DNA of 64,000 nucleotides from Chryseobacterium shigense (GTDB lineage: Bacteria > Bacteroidota > Bacteroidia > Flavobacteriales > Weeksellaceae), in contig NZ_FTNY01000001.1 in NCBI RefSeq assembly GCF_900156575.1, positions 1,159,336-1,223,335 on the forward strand, given 5' to 3'. A program made the translations under genes and the position numbers. Shown here piece by piece: positions 41,521 to 49,854 of this stretch. How positions within the stretch are numbered: the first letter of the stretch is position 1; each line of letters begins with the position of its first letter. The notes beneath the pieces are model-generated. The model saw only the letters and a program-made list of their open reading frames with translations. It did no database searches and was not told the DNA's origin.

Positions 41521-42123
41521 ATGAGAAAACTGATAGGTAAATTAATGTTAAAGCTGTTGGGCTGGAAAGTTGTTTTACAGGGCGATGCAAAAAGCTTAGA
41601 CCGATGTATCCTTGTGGTAGCACCCCACACCCACAACATGGAATATCTATTGGGAAATCTTGCCTACTGGTCTCTGGGGAAACCACTTAAAATCATCATC
41701 AAAGATGCCCACACCAAAGCGTGGTACGGAAGTGTTGTAAGAGGATTGGGCGGAATCGGGATCGACAGAACACAGAAAAATGATCTGGTAAGTTTTGTAG
41801 CCAAACAGTTTGCAAAAGAAGATTTCAGTCTCGTAATCACCCCCGAAGGAACAAGAAGCTGGGTTCCGAAATGGAGAAAAGGATTTTATCATATGGCATT
41901 AGCCGCAAAAGTGCCTATTGTTCTTGCTGCCGGTGATTTTAAAAGAAATATCGTTTATCTTGGCTACACCATTCCGTATGAGAGAATTGCTTCTGCTTCT
42001 TTTTCAGAGATTATGGAGGAAATCCAGGAGTATTATATTAAAAATGACATCGGACCTAAAATTCCTGCCAACTGGAACCCGAATATTATGGGAACAGGCA
42101 GTGAGGAAGAAGTTAGAAGTTAG
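41521..42123 (+). CDS. 1-acyl-sn-glycerol-3-phosphate acyltransferase family protein
   Basis: This 200-residue PlsC-type enzyme acylates the sn-2 position of lysophosphatidate in phospholipid synthesis. The motif block I reads VAPHTHNMEYLLGN, i.e. H-x4-E where the family consensus is H-x4-D. Block III, VITPEGTRSWVPKWRKGFYHMALAAKVPIV, has the EGTRS that binds glycerol phosphate. The sequence lacks obvious membrane helices except a hydrophobic N-terminus. The 3' end runs into the GAAGTTA tandem repeat. Confidence 0.85.
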   Translation: MRKLIGKLMLKLLGWKVVLQGDAKSLDRCILVVAPHTHNMEYLLGNLAYWSLGKPLKIIIKDAHTKAWYGSVVRGLGGIGIDRTQKNDLVSFVAKQFAKEDFSLVITPEGTRSWVPKWRKGFYHMALAAKVPIVLAAGDFKRNIVYLGYTIPYERIASASFSEIMEEIQEYYIKNDIGPKIPANWNPNIMGTGSEEEVRS

Positions 42124-42136
42124 AAGTTAGAAGTTA
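42111..42136. repeat. Tandem 7-bp repeat (GAAGTTA) at the end of the acyltransferase gene
   Basis: Four copies of the 7-base unit AGAAGTT run across the stop codon of the acyltransferase gene. Similar words occur at about 25390 and 51705-51730. This is low-complexity intergenic text. Confidence 0.6.
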
Positions 42137-42202
42137 GTGAAAATACTATGATTCAATGACTTACTATTTATCATTCATCAATTATCATTTATCAATTATA
42201 AA

Positions 42203-42634
42203 ATGAAAGGTCAGACTAAAGAAGAACTCCTTACGTTTTTAAACAACTGGGGAAACGATGTCACATTAGCTAAAACACTTGAAATACAATTCATCGACAT
42301 CGATGTTGACAATGAAACGTTAACTGCGACTATGCCTGTTCAGCCAAAGGTACACCAGCCTTTTGGAATTCTGCATGGAGGAGCAAGCTGTGTACTGGCC
42401 GAAACGCTGGGATCAAGCCTATCCAATATTTTTATAGACGGCAGTAAATATTACGGTGTAGGAACAAATATCAATTCCAACCACCTTAAAAGTAAAAAAG
42501 ACGGAATTGTAACCGCTACAGCCCGTTTTATCAGAAAAGGAAAGACCATGCATGTTTCAGAAATTGAAATCAGGGATGAAAAAGGTACGCTCATCAATCA
42601 TACTACGATGACGAACAACATTCTTCTGAGATAG
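42203..42634 (+). CDS. Hotdog-fold thioesterase (PaaI/MenI-like)
   Basis: This 143-residue hotdog protein has PVQPKVHQPFGILHGGASCVLAETLGSSLSN, the HGG-x(7)-E/D pattern of PaaI-type thioesterases including 1,4-dihydroxy-2-naphthoyl-CoA hydrolase (MenI). It sits near an isochorismate synthase (43032-43997) whose product also feeds menaquinone, which supports the MenI reading but does not prove it. A clean terminator follows. Confidence 0.82.
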   Translation: MKGQTKEELLTFLNNWGNDVTLAKTLEIQFIDIDVDNETLTATMPVQPKVHQPFGILHGGASCVLAETLGSSLSNIFIDGSKYYGVGTNINSNHLKSKKDGIVTATARFIRKGKTMHVSEIEIRDEKGTLINHTTMTNNILLR

Positions 42635-42656
42635 TTTTAAAACATCAGCCCAAAAT

Positions 42657-42689
42657 AAAAAGACTCAAAAAAAATTGAGTCTTTTTTTA
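42657..42689 (+). terminator. Intrinsic terminator after the thioesterase gene
   Basis: AAAAAGACTCAA (42657-42668) pairs with TTGAGTCTTTTT (42675 onward) across a 6-nt A loop, then runs into Ts. It separates the thioesterase from the isochorismate synthase transcript. Confidence 0.88.
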
Positions 42690-42742
42690 TATACTTGCTG
42701 CAACCTTTTTCTTTTTTATCATCTTATAAGAAAACAGCAACC

Positions 42743-42895
42743 ATGAAAACCCTTTTTTTACCATAGTTACTTTTATTATTGGCCCTCTCATGCCGTGATA
42801 ATGATCCTGAACTTCTTGAAAAGCAATCAGCATCTTATGATGTTTACCCTGGTGGCATAAACTTTTATCTCCGGAGTATCAGGAATACAAATTGA
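42743..42895 (+). pseudogene. Decayed lipoprotein gene (in-frame TAG after codon 7)
   Basis: The frame from the ATG at 42743 reads MKTLFLP, TAG, then LLLLLALSCRDNDPELLEKQSASYDVYPGG and more, closing with TGA at 42893-42895. Read through, the first part is a normal lipoprotein signal peptide with lipobox ALSC, followed by the RDNDP spacer often seen in Chryseobacterium lipoproteins, and SASYDVY resembles the start of a longer lipoprotein domain. Both stops suggest a remnant; the rest of the gene is gone or frameshifted before the menF start. Confidence 0.6.
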
Positions 42896-43031
42896 GCAAT
42901 ATTTCGCTAAAAAACACTGCTTTTAATTTTGACATTTTTAAGACTAATAATACCTTTGCCGAAAGGAAAATCAACCTGGGAATTTCCTATACTATTTCCG
43001 GGTGGTGATTTTCTAAATCTATCCAAAGCTC
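42896..43031. other. Short stretch between the lipoprotein remnant and isochorismate synthase
   Basis: This stretch has no gene of its own. The sequence continues the AT-rich remnant with fragments that look like decayed coding text. Confidence 0.4.
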
Positions 43032-43997
43032 ATGATTTATTTCAAACTTCCTTTCGACGATACAGTCTATTCAACAGATCAAAAACAAAATGGAGAATCC
43101 ATCAGTTTTCACTCTTTTGATCTGTTAAGGCAGATCGGTTTTGAAGGAAACATCATTGAAGCTTCGGAACCATTTGAACAAAAAGAAATGACCAGTGAAA
43201 TACTTTTGAAAGATGAAAGTCATTTCAAGGCAGAGACCAAAGAGGAATATACCAATACTCTTCATGACGTCATTGAGGTCATCAAAAACCATGACCTTCC
43301 TAAACTGGTGTACTCAAGAAGAAAGATCTTCAGGGATTTTAGCGGTATTGATTATAAAGAAAGCTTTAAAAAGCTTTGTATTGCGTATCCCAACGCATTC
43401 AGATACATCTTTAATGATGGAGAGAATGCCTGGATGGGGGCTTTTTCGGAGACCCTCGGGAAATTCAATAAAAAGACCCATGAATTTGAAACCATGAGCC
43501 TTGCCGGAACACTTCCTGTATCTGAGGAATGGACAGAAAAGGAAATTGAAGAACAAAAACCCGTGACCTCTTACATCAAAGACCTGCTTGAAAATTATTC
43601 TGAGGACCTACAGATGTCGGAAACCTACGATCATATATCAGGAAACATCAAACACCTCAGAACAGACTTCAAAGCCCGTATACAGCCTGAGGATCTCGAC
43701 AATCTCATCCATGACCTCCATCCTACTCCGGCAGTCTGCGGAATTCCAAAGGACTTCTGCAAAAAGAGCATTCAGCAATTTGAGAAATTCCCCCGGGAAT
43801 TCTATGCCGGCTTTATTAAAGTGGAAACAGATGAATGGGTGATGTACTTTGTGAATCTAAGATGTGCCCGACTTTATAAAGATTCAGTACACGTTTTTGT
43901 AGGCGGCGGAATAACGGCGCAAAGCGATGCGGAAAAAGAATGGCGTGAAACAGAGCTGAAATCGGAGGCTGTTTTAAAGAATCTTGTGGTTTCTTAG
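43032..43997 (+). CDS. menF: Isochorismate synthase (chorismate-binding, MenF/EntC type)
   Basis: This 321-residue enzyme converts chorismate to isochorismate for menaquinone (or siderophore) synthesis. Signatures seen: MSLAGTLPVSEEW, IKHLRTDFKARIQ, LHPTPAVCGIPKDFC, REFYAGFIKVETDEWVMYFVNLRCARLY and HVFVGGGITAQSDAEKEW. It is shorter than typical MenF (about 400 or more) because the N-terminal variable domain is reduced. No other men genes are near apart from the thioesterase at 42203-42634. Confidence 0.88.
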   Translation: MIYFKLPFDDTVYSTDQKQNGESISFHSFDLLRQIGFEGNIIEASEPFEQKEMTSEILLKDESHFKAETKEEYTNTLHDVIEVIKNHDLPKLVYSRRKIFRDFSGIDYKESFKKLCIAYPNAFRYIFNDGENAWMGAFSETLGKFNKKTHEFETMSLAGTLPVSEEWTEKEIEEQKPVTSYIKDLLENYSEDLQMSETYDHISGNIKHLRTDFKARIQPEDLDNLIHDLHPTPAVCGIPKDFCKKSIQQFEKFPREFYAGFIKVETDEWVMYFVNLRCARLYKDSVHVFVGGGITAQSDAEKEWRETELKSEAVLKNLVVS

Positions 43998-44416
43998 GGT
44001 GAAATGCAGCACCCACCTAGGGCTTCTCCTTATATTTTCGAATTTACCCTTAGTTTCACACGTGATACACTGATGGAGGCACGGAGGCACTCAAAGGGAT
44101 CAGCTGCAAAACTTGAGGAAGAGATGATTTTTTGTTTACGCAAAGTGCTATGAAAAGTGCTTTTGAGCTGGAGCAGGCAAAGAGTTCAACTTCGTCTCTG
44201 ATAAAGCTTCCGGATAGAGCCTGCTTAATTGAATCAATGAAATTGATTCCGCCTTTGCTTCCCTTTATTATAGTGTAATCAATTTCTTTCCGTTAAAAAA
44301 AACGTATCCGCTCACGAAGTTTTGAAATTGATACACTCGAAGCCACCAGTAGTAAAAACAAAAAACCTCCTTCTGACGAAAGAGGTTTTACTATATAGAA
44401 TAATGTGATTCTGAAA
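43998..44416. other. 419-bp region without a gene; repeat-like text and terminator
   Basis: From 44060 to 44320 the sequence carries words like AAAGTGCTATG and GGAGGCACGGAGGCAC that resemble dispersed intergenic repeats. The minus-strand frame from about 44300 to 44058 is open without a convincing start. The terminator of the small membrane protein gene lies at 44357-44389. Confidence 0.5.
44357..44389 (-). terminator. Intrinsic terminator after the 64-aa membrane protein gene
   Basis: On the minus strand AAAACCTC/GAGGTTTT (arms 44389-44382 and 44369-44362) with a 12-nt loop is followed by a T-rich run. It sits 28 nt past the stop. Confidence 0.85.
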
Positions 44417-44611
44417 TTACTTCTTCACTCCAATTCTGCTCCAGGTATCCAGGACAAAAAGCAAAATCAAACCGAGAACTGCTGAAGCGATTGAAAATAC
44501 AAACTTCAGGTTATCTTCTGATAAAAGATCCGTCTGCCAGTCTAATGCATAAAGATTGATGGCAATGAAAACGATAAACACAACTAGAAATACTTTATAA
44601 AACTTCTGCAT
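44417..44611 (-). CDS. Small two-segment membrane protein
   Basis: This 64-residue protein has two membrane segments (VFLVVFIVFIAINLYA and FVFSIASAVLGLILLFVL) with a short loop DWQTDLLSEDN and a basic C-terminus. It is 5 nt downstream of the MarC-family gene, so they are one transcript. Function unknown. Confidence 0.72.
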   Translation of the reverse strand: MQKFYKVFLVVFIVFIAINLYALDWQTDLLSEDNLKFVFSIASAVLGLILLFVLDTWSRIGVKK

Positions 44612-44616
44612 GATTC

Positions 44617-45219
44617 TTAAAAATTAATATAGTTCTGCACCAATTGGGCAAAGTTAGCGGTGAATAATTTTATTGAAATAGCTAAAAGGATGATTCCGAA
44701 AACCTTCTGAAGAATAGACAAGGTAGCCTCTCCCATTCTGTTTTCCAGCCATTTTGCTGATTTCAGCACCAAATATACGAAAATTGTATTGAGAACGATT
44801 CCTAAAATAATATTAATGTCATGAAATTCAGCTCTGAGGGACAGTGTAGTGGTCAGCGTACCGGCTCCTGCTACCAGCGGAAATGCAATAGGAACAATGG
44901 ATGCGGCCTTTGCTTCGGTAGTTTTGTTGATTTCGATTCCAAGAATCATTTCAAGTGCTATGATAAAAATCACAAAAGCTCCGGCAATGGCAAATGAATT
45001 CACATCTACTCCAATAAGCTTAAGGATTTTATTTCCTACGAATAGAAAAACGATCATGATCACTCCGGCAGTTATCGATGCCTTTCCGGCCTCAATCTGT
45101 CCAAATTTCTGCTGAAGGCTCACCACAATGGGAACAGAACCGATAATATCGATCACGGCAAAAAGAACCATAAAGCAGGTAACGATCTCTTTAATAGAGA
45201 AATCATTAAATATTTCCAT
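44617..45219 (-). CDS. MarC family integral membrane protein
   Basis: This 200-residue protein has six hydrophobic segments and the family landmarks FSIKEIVTCFMVLFAVIDIIGSVPI near the start and AFPLVAGAGTLTTTLSLRAE in the middle (P-x-x-x-G-x-G). MarC proteins are membrane proteins of uncertain transport function (NAAT/YchE-like). It is followed by the 64-residue membrane protein in the same direction. Confidence 0.9.
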   Translation of the reverse strand: MEIFNDFSIKEIVTCFMVLFAVIDIIGSVPIVVSLQQKFGQIEAGKASITAGVIMIVFLFVGNKILKLIGVDVNSFAIAGAFVIFIIALEMILGIEINKTTEAKAASIVPIAFPLVAGAGTLTTTLSLRAEFHDINIILGIVLNTIFVYLVLKSAKWLENRMGEATLSILQKVFGIILLAISIKLFTANFAQLVQNYINF

Positions 45220-45263
45220 CTCTTTGTAATTAATAATTTCGCAAAAATATGAAAAAAAAGTGA

Positions 45264-47003
45264 TTATTTGCTAATTCGTGAATACAAATTAACAACTGCT
45301 TTTAAAAGTTCCTCCATTCCTTCCGCTGATTTCAATGGTGAGTATTTCTCCATTTGAATCCGTTGTGATAAATTTCTGTATTCCTCAGCAACAGAAGATC
45401 CTTTATCACTTTCCAGAAGTGTTCTGAAATCATCTGAAGCGCTTTGCAAATACTGTTTTCTTACTTCCAGATCCATTTCCTCCAAAGTATCAAAGAACTT
45501 TTCGTAATCTCCGTTATCTTTAAGATTTTCAAGATAGCTGAAATAATCGTTGATGTCTGTTTTTAATGTTTCACGAATTTCTTTTTCTGTTTCAGCCACA
45601 GACCCAAGCGGTTTCGGAGATGTTGTTTCTCTAACTAACGCTCGTTTTTTTTGCCAAGTTTTAAATAACAGATAGATAACAAACAACCCTACAAGAATAG
45701 CAATATTGGTTAAAAGAATATTCCAGTGAAACTTACTTTTTTCCTTTACCTTAAATGTTGTGGTCTTCAGAACAGGCGTGTTGACCGTTTCTAAAAGGGT
45801 ATTCGTATATTCGTTTACTTTTTCAACCGTAGTACGGGATTCCAGAATTTGATCATGTGAAAAGGCATTAACGGCAAGGGTTTTCTGTCCCAGGTCTACA
45901 TATTCACGACTAGCCGGATCAAAAAAGGCAAACTGCTCGGTTTGGATTGAAATAGGCCCTGCTTTTTTAGGGATCACTACATAGTTTGCAAAAATTTCAC
46001 CTTTCATTCCTGTAGTTCCCGGAGCCACTTTAGAAGTGATTTTTGGACTAAAAACTTCATAATCCGGAGATGAAATAATCTTTGGCAGATACATATCCGG
46101 AAGGTTTCCTTCTCCTGATACTTTCACTATTACATGAATGGGTTTTTCAACCTCTATTTTATCTTTTGATGCATTATAGACATTCACACTGAAATTCCCG
46201 ACTGCATTTTTAAAATACTCAGGGGATCCCTCAGGAAGTTTTTTTACATTCAGTTTTACTCTGTTGGATACAATTTTATTTTTGTTGGAATACGAACTTA
46301 CCGATGCGGACACAGACGGAACATCAACATATCCTGCTTCATTAGGAAAGACCATGAATACAGCTACAATCTGGGAAGCCATATTTCCTGCTCCTGAAGG
46401 ATCAATCTCCGATTTCGTGAAGCTTATAGGATGAACGTTAATATTATCCTGATGGGGAAGACGGACATCTTTTACCTTTCTGAAGTTGTCCATGTTTTTA
46501 GAATAAACCCTTAATACAGCAACCGTAGGCTGATCCTGATAGACCTCGCGATCTTCTATCTCCATGTTCAGATACATCTCGCTGGAAATATTCGTGGCAA
46601 GAGATCTCTTTTCAATGATATCTTTTATATTGACGTCAAAAGGCTCTGTCTTGTAGATTTTATTATTAACTGTTACCAGTACGGAACCTATTTTGATTTT
46701 CCCTTTTTTCTTGGGTTCAAGAGCAATTCTGGATACTTTCTGAGTAACAAGGGTATTGGTTGCCGGATCAATCAGTGTATTGGTTACCGATCCGCTTCCG
46801 ATAATAGTAAATTTTGAAAGATCGGGAAGCTGAAAACGGGTCTGCGGCTCTAGATCCACCCCATTCAGTTCAAGAACAATCGTAAGATTTACTATATCCT
46901 TTCCATTGTACTCTGCTTTATCAGATTCCATAAACAGGTTAACCTGTCCGTAAGAAATTACGGAGGCAAGAATGAATAATATGTAAATTAATTTCTGCTG
47001 CAT
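45264..47003 (-). CDS. batD: BatD family protein
   Basis: This 579-residue membrane-anchored protein is the last gene of the Bat operon. From the ATG at 47003: signal peptide MQQKLIYILFILASVISYGQ, a large periplasmic region of beta-domains (about 20-415), a membrane segment ILLTNIAILVGLFVIYLLF (about 420-440) and a helical cytoplasmic tail. Bat proteins in Bacteroidota are linked to oxygen/stress tolerance. The start overlaps the BatC stop by one base (TGATG). Confidence 0.9.
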   Translation of the reverse strand: MQQKLIYILFILASVISYGQVNLFMESDKAEYNGKDIVNLTIVLELNGVDLEPQTRFQLPDLSKFTIIGSGSVTNTLIDPATNTLVTQKVSRIALEPKKKGKIKIGSVLVTVNNKIYKTEPFDVNIKDIIEKRSLATNISSEMYLNMEIEDREVYQDQPTVAVLRVYSKNMDNFRKVKDVRLPHQDNINVHPISFTKSEIDPSGAGNMASQIVAVFMVFPNEAGYVDVPSVSASVSSYSNKNKIVSNRVKLNVKKLPEGSPEYFKNAVGNFSVNVYNASKDKIEVEKPIHVIVKVSGEGNLPDMYLPKIISSPDYEVFSPKITSKVAPGTTGMKGEIFANYVVIPKKAGPISIQTEQFAFFDPASREYVDLGQKTLAVNAFSHDQILESRTTVEKVNEYTNTLLETVNTPVLKTTTFKVKEKSKFHWNILLTNIAILVGLFVIYLLFKTWQKKRALVRETTSPKPLGSVAETEKEIRETLKTDINDYFSYLENLKDNGDYEKFFDTLEEMDLEVRKQYLQSASDDFRTLLESDKGSSVAEEYRNLSQRIQMEKYSPLKSAEGMEELLKAVVNLYSRISK

Positions 47004-47752
47004 CACCAATCTTTTTCGTTGCTCTGGGGCACCGAATAAGAATTCTTGTTTAAGATTTTTCTGGCGGTTTCTTTTTCTTTTTCGCTTACTTTATCTAAGA
47101 TGGCATTTTCAAGGTTCTTAGGCATTTTTCCTTCATCATTCTGGTCCTGCTTTGGAGTATCTCCTTTTTCACTCTTCCCTTCTTCCTGCTGCCCACTGCC
47201 CTGATCATTCTTCTGATCTTTTTTGTCGCCTTTCTGATCATCATTTTTATTCTGATCATCACCGCCACCGCCTTTTCCTGAGTTTTTCTGCTCGTTTTTT
47301 TGCTGCTGCTCTTTTTCCTTTTCTTTCAGCTTGGCAATTTCATAATTCTTTCGGGTCGCTTCATTGTAAGGATTCTGCTTCAGAGCCTGCTTATAATAAT
47401 CAGCCGCTTTTTCAGGCTGGTTCATCTGCATATAGGTATTTCCAAGGTTATGAAGAGCGGCTGTTTTATCAGGCAAGGTCTGAGAAAGCTTTTGTGCTTT
47501 GTCAAACTCTGCTTTAGCCTCTTCATATTTCTTGCTTTTATACAATGCGTTTCCAAGGTTATAATGCGCTGTAAAATCTTTATCATTGGTTTTTACAGCC
47601 TCCATATATTTAGAGGACGCTCCGTCATAGTCTTTACCATTGAATTTCTGATTACCTTCATACACTAAAGTTCTATAGTTTTCCTGCCCAAAAACTACGC
47701 TTGAGAATGAGAAAGCAATAAGAAACGATAAAAAAATGATTTTAGTATTCAT
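47003..47752 (-). CDS. batC: BatC family TPR protein
   Basis: This 249-residue exported protein starts MNTKIIFLSFLIAFSFSSVVFGQ (signal peptide). Three or four TPR units follow (GNQKFNGKDYDGASSKYMEA; AHYNLGNALYKSKKYEEAKAEF; ALHNLGNTYMQMNQPEKAADYY). The C-terminal third is a Lys/Gln/Asp/Gly-rich low-complexity region (about 145-220). A protein-interaction scaffold in the Bat complex. It is coupled to batD by a 1-nt TGATG overlap. Confidence 0.9.
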   Translation of the reverse strand: MNTKIIFLSFLIAFSFSSVVFGQENYRTLVYEGNQKFNGKDYDGASSKYMEAVKTNDKDFTAHYNLGNALYKSKKYEEAKAEFDKAQKLSQTLPDKTAALHNLGNTYMQMNQPEKAADYYKQALKQNPYNEATRKNYEIAKLKEKEKEQQQKNEQKNSGKGGGGDDQNKNDDQKGDKKDQKNDQGSGQQEEGKSEKGDTPKQDQNDEGKMPKNLENAILDKVSEKEKETARKILNKNSYSVPQSNEKDW

Positions 47753-47854
47753 TAACTGCAAAATTATTCGTTTATATGTTAATAAACAGACTTCTATTTG
47801 TTAAAGTTCGGTTAAAGTATTTATTTAAAATCTTGATAGACAAAGTATCCGACA

Positions 47855-48862
47855 TTATACATTGAAATCTTTTTTCGGGTTCAATATATAAATTAAAAAA
47901 AAGAAGAAAATAGAGACGATCAAAAAATACTGATAATAATGATTGGCATTCTGGGACCTTACCAACGTCTGTGCAGACGAAGATTTTTTGCTCATGGCAT
48001 CAATGATCTTATCAGGTGCTTCATTAACATTATTTCCTTCGACATAATCTCCCCCTGTGGACTCTGCCATCTTTTTAAGAGCTTCCGTTTGTCTCTTGGA
48101 GATTACTGTTCCGCCATCCATATCTGTTTTGTAGCCCATCAGCTGTCCGAAAACATATTCAGGTACCGGTGCCCCTTCATCTGTTCCTATTCCTACCGAT
48201 GTTATGGAAATCCCTTCTTTATTGGCTAGTCTGATGGCTGCATTGTCATTTCCTTCATTGTCTTCCCCATCACTCAGCAGAATCACCTTTCTTGAGCCTT
48301 TACTTACATTTTTAAATTTATCCGCCGCCGCCTGCATTCCTTTCAGAAAATCTGTACCCTGGATCTTCATGGAATTGGTTTCTATAGCACTGATGTAGGT
48401 TTCCGCAGTACCGTAATCTGTGGTAAGCGGCATAATAGAAACTGCTTCTCCGGCAAAGATCACGATTCCTATTTTATCATTCTTCATCTTCTGCATGGTA
48501 TTCATCATCAGATTCTTCGCTTCTGCAAGACGGCTCGGATCAATATCCTCCGCATTCATAGAATTGGAGACATCGAGCATAAAGATAACATTATTAAGCC
48601 TTTGATTGGTTTTCACCTCTTCCGAACCATTCAGCAGATCAATAATAGAAAATATCAGAAACAGCGTTCCCAAAAGATATAAAGCAGGAAAGAACCTGGT
48701 AAATCCTGATCTTTTTTCAAATAAACTCTCATGAAAACGGCTCTCAGCAAAAATCTCCCTTTTCTTCTTTTTCCATTTCAAAAAACGGATCATAAAGGAA
48801 GCCAGCAGCGGCAAAAGCAGCAGCAAAAGTAAATACCAGTAATTTCCTAAAGACCAATTCAT
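47855..48862 (-). CDS. batB: BatB, VWA-domain membrane protein
   Basis: This 335-residue protein has two N-terminal membrane segments, a von Willebrand A domain with the MIDAS sequence MLDVSNSMNAEDIDPSR (DxSxS; about 95-111), VILLSDGEDN later in the domain, and a C-terminal membrane segment (YYQYFLIVSIFFFFLIYIL). It binds a divalent metal ion on the periplasmic or cytoplasmic face. The stop/start overlap with BatA is one base. Confidence 0.92.
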   Translation of the reverse strand: MNWSLGNYWYLLLLLLLPLLASFMIRFLKWKKKKREIFAESRFHESLFEKRSGFTRFFPALYLLGTLFLIFSIIDLLNGSEEVKTNQRLNNVIFMLDVSNSMNAEDIDPSRLAEAKNLMMNTMQKMKNDKIGIVIFAGEAVSIMPLTTDYGTAETYISAIETNSMKIQGTDFLKGMQAAADKFKNVSKGSRKVILLSDGEDNEGNDNAAIRLANKEGISITSVGIGTDEGAPVPEYVFGQLMGYKTDMDGGTVISKRQTEALKKMAESTGGDYVEGNNVNEAPDKIIDAMSKKSSSAQTLVRSQNANHYYQYFLIVSIFFFFLIYILNPKKDFNV

Positions 48863-49854
48863 CAGCTTAAAAATTTATATAACACCCATCGCAGCAACGC
48901 ATCAAAGAACAGCATTCCTAATGCGATCCAAAGGAAGATTTTAAAATATTCGTCATAATTGTACAGCTTGGAAACTTTCACATCTGATTTTTCCAATTGG
49001 TTGATATCATCATAAACCTCCTCCAGACTGCTGTTGGAAGTCGCTCTGAAATACCTGCCGCCCGTCGTTTGTGCTACTTCTTTCAATGTATTTTCATCGA
49101 TGGTCACTTCTGTTTCCGTGAAAATCAGATCTCCGAAAATATCCTGAGACGTAGGCATCAGCGCAAAGCCGTTTGTTCCGATACCAATCGCGTATACTTT
49201 TATATTATTATTCTTAGCCAGTTCTGCAGCCAGCTGTGGAGGTATTGCATTCTGAATATTGCTGACCCCGTCTGTCATCAGGATCACCACTTTGCTTTTA
49301 GCTTTGCTTTTGATCAGATGATTGACCGCTACAGAAAGTCCTTCTCCTATGGCTGTTCCCGGTTCAAGACCCGAAGAATTTAGATTTTTAATTTCGTCAA
49401 TAACGACCTGATGATCTGAAGTCACCGGCACTTTGGTAAATGCTTCTGCTGCATAAGCCACCACGCCTATCCTGTCATTCGGACGTTTCTGTACAAACTT
49501 CACCGCAATATCCTTTAATGCCGTAATACGATCCGGATTCAGGTCTTTCGCAAGCATACTCAGGGAAACATCTATAGAAAGCATAATATCTACGCCTTTG
49601 GTATCATCTCTGTCCTGAGAAATCGTAAATGTTCTCGGTCTGGCCATCGCAATGATAAGCGCAGAAAGAATGATATATTTTGAGAGTTTAAGCAAAACAA
49701 GCACCGCACGGATTCCTCCGCTTTCTTCCATATTCTGGACCGTCGGAACTTTGATTCCCTTCTTTTTCTTTCTGCCGGCATCTTTAATCAATAAAGGAAT
49801 GAACAGCAAAAAGAGCAGCAGAAACCACGGACTGTAAAATTCAAAATTAAGCAT
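48862..49854 (-). CDS. batA: BatA, VWA-domain membrane protein
   Basis: This 330-residue protein has a VWA domain with MIDAS SIDVSLSMLAKDLNPDR (about 90-105) and VVILMTDGVSN (about 190), N-terminal membrane segments and a C-terminal hydrophobic segment (FFDALLRWVLYKFL). It is a paralogue of BatB; the pair is expected to act together as an aerotolerance module. It overlaps the upstream gene by 8 nt and BatB by 1 nt. Confidence 0.92.
   Translation of the reverse strand: MLNFEFYSPWFLLLFLLFIPLLIKDAGRKKKKGIKVPTVQNMEESGGIRAVLVLLKLSKYIILSALIIAMARPRTFTISQDRDDTKGVDIMLSIDVSLSMLAKDLNPDRITALKDIAVKFVQKRPNDRIGVVAYAAEAFTKVPVTSDHQVVIDEIKNLNSSGLEPGTAIGEGLSVAVNHLIKSKAKSKVVILMTDGVSNIQNAIPPQLAAELAKNNNIKVYAIGIGTNGFALMPTSQDIFGDLIFTETEVTIDENTLKEVAQTTGGRYFRATSNSSLEEVYDDINQLEKSDVKVSKLYNYDEYFKIFLWIALGMLFFDALLRWVLYKFLS

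Noticed and set aside
42929..43120. Short plus-strand frame overlapping the menF start
   Set aside because: It lies out of frame with isochorismate synthase, lacks a domain and is better explained as decay of the upstream remnant.
44058..44300. Minus-strand frame open for about 80 codons
   Set aside because: No start codon, and the text matches dispersed intergenic words; not annotated as a gene.
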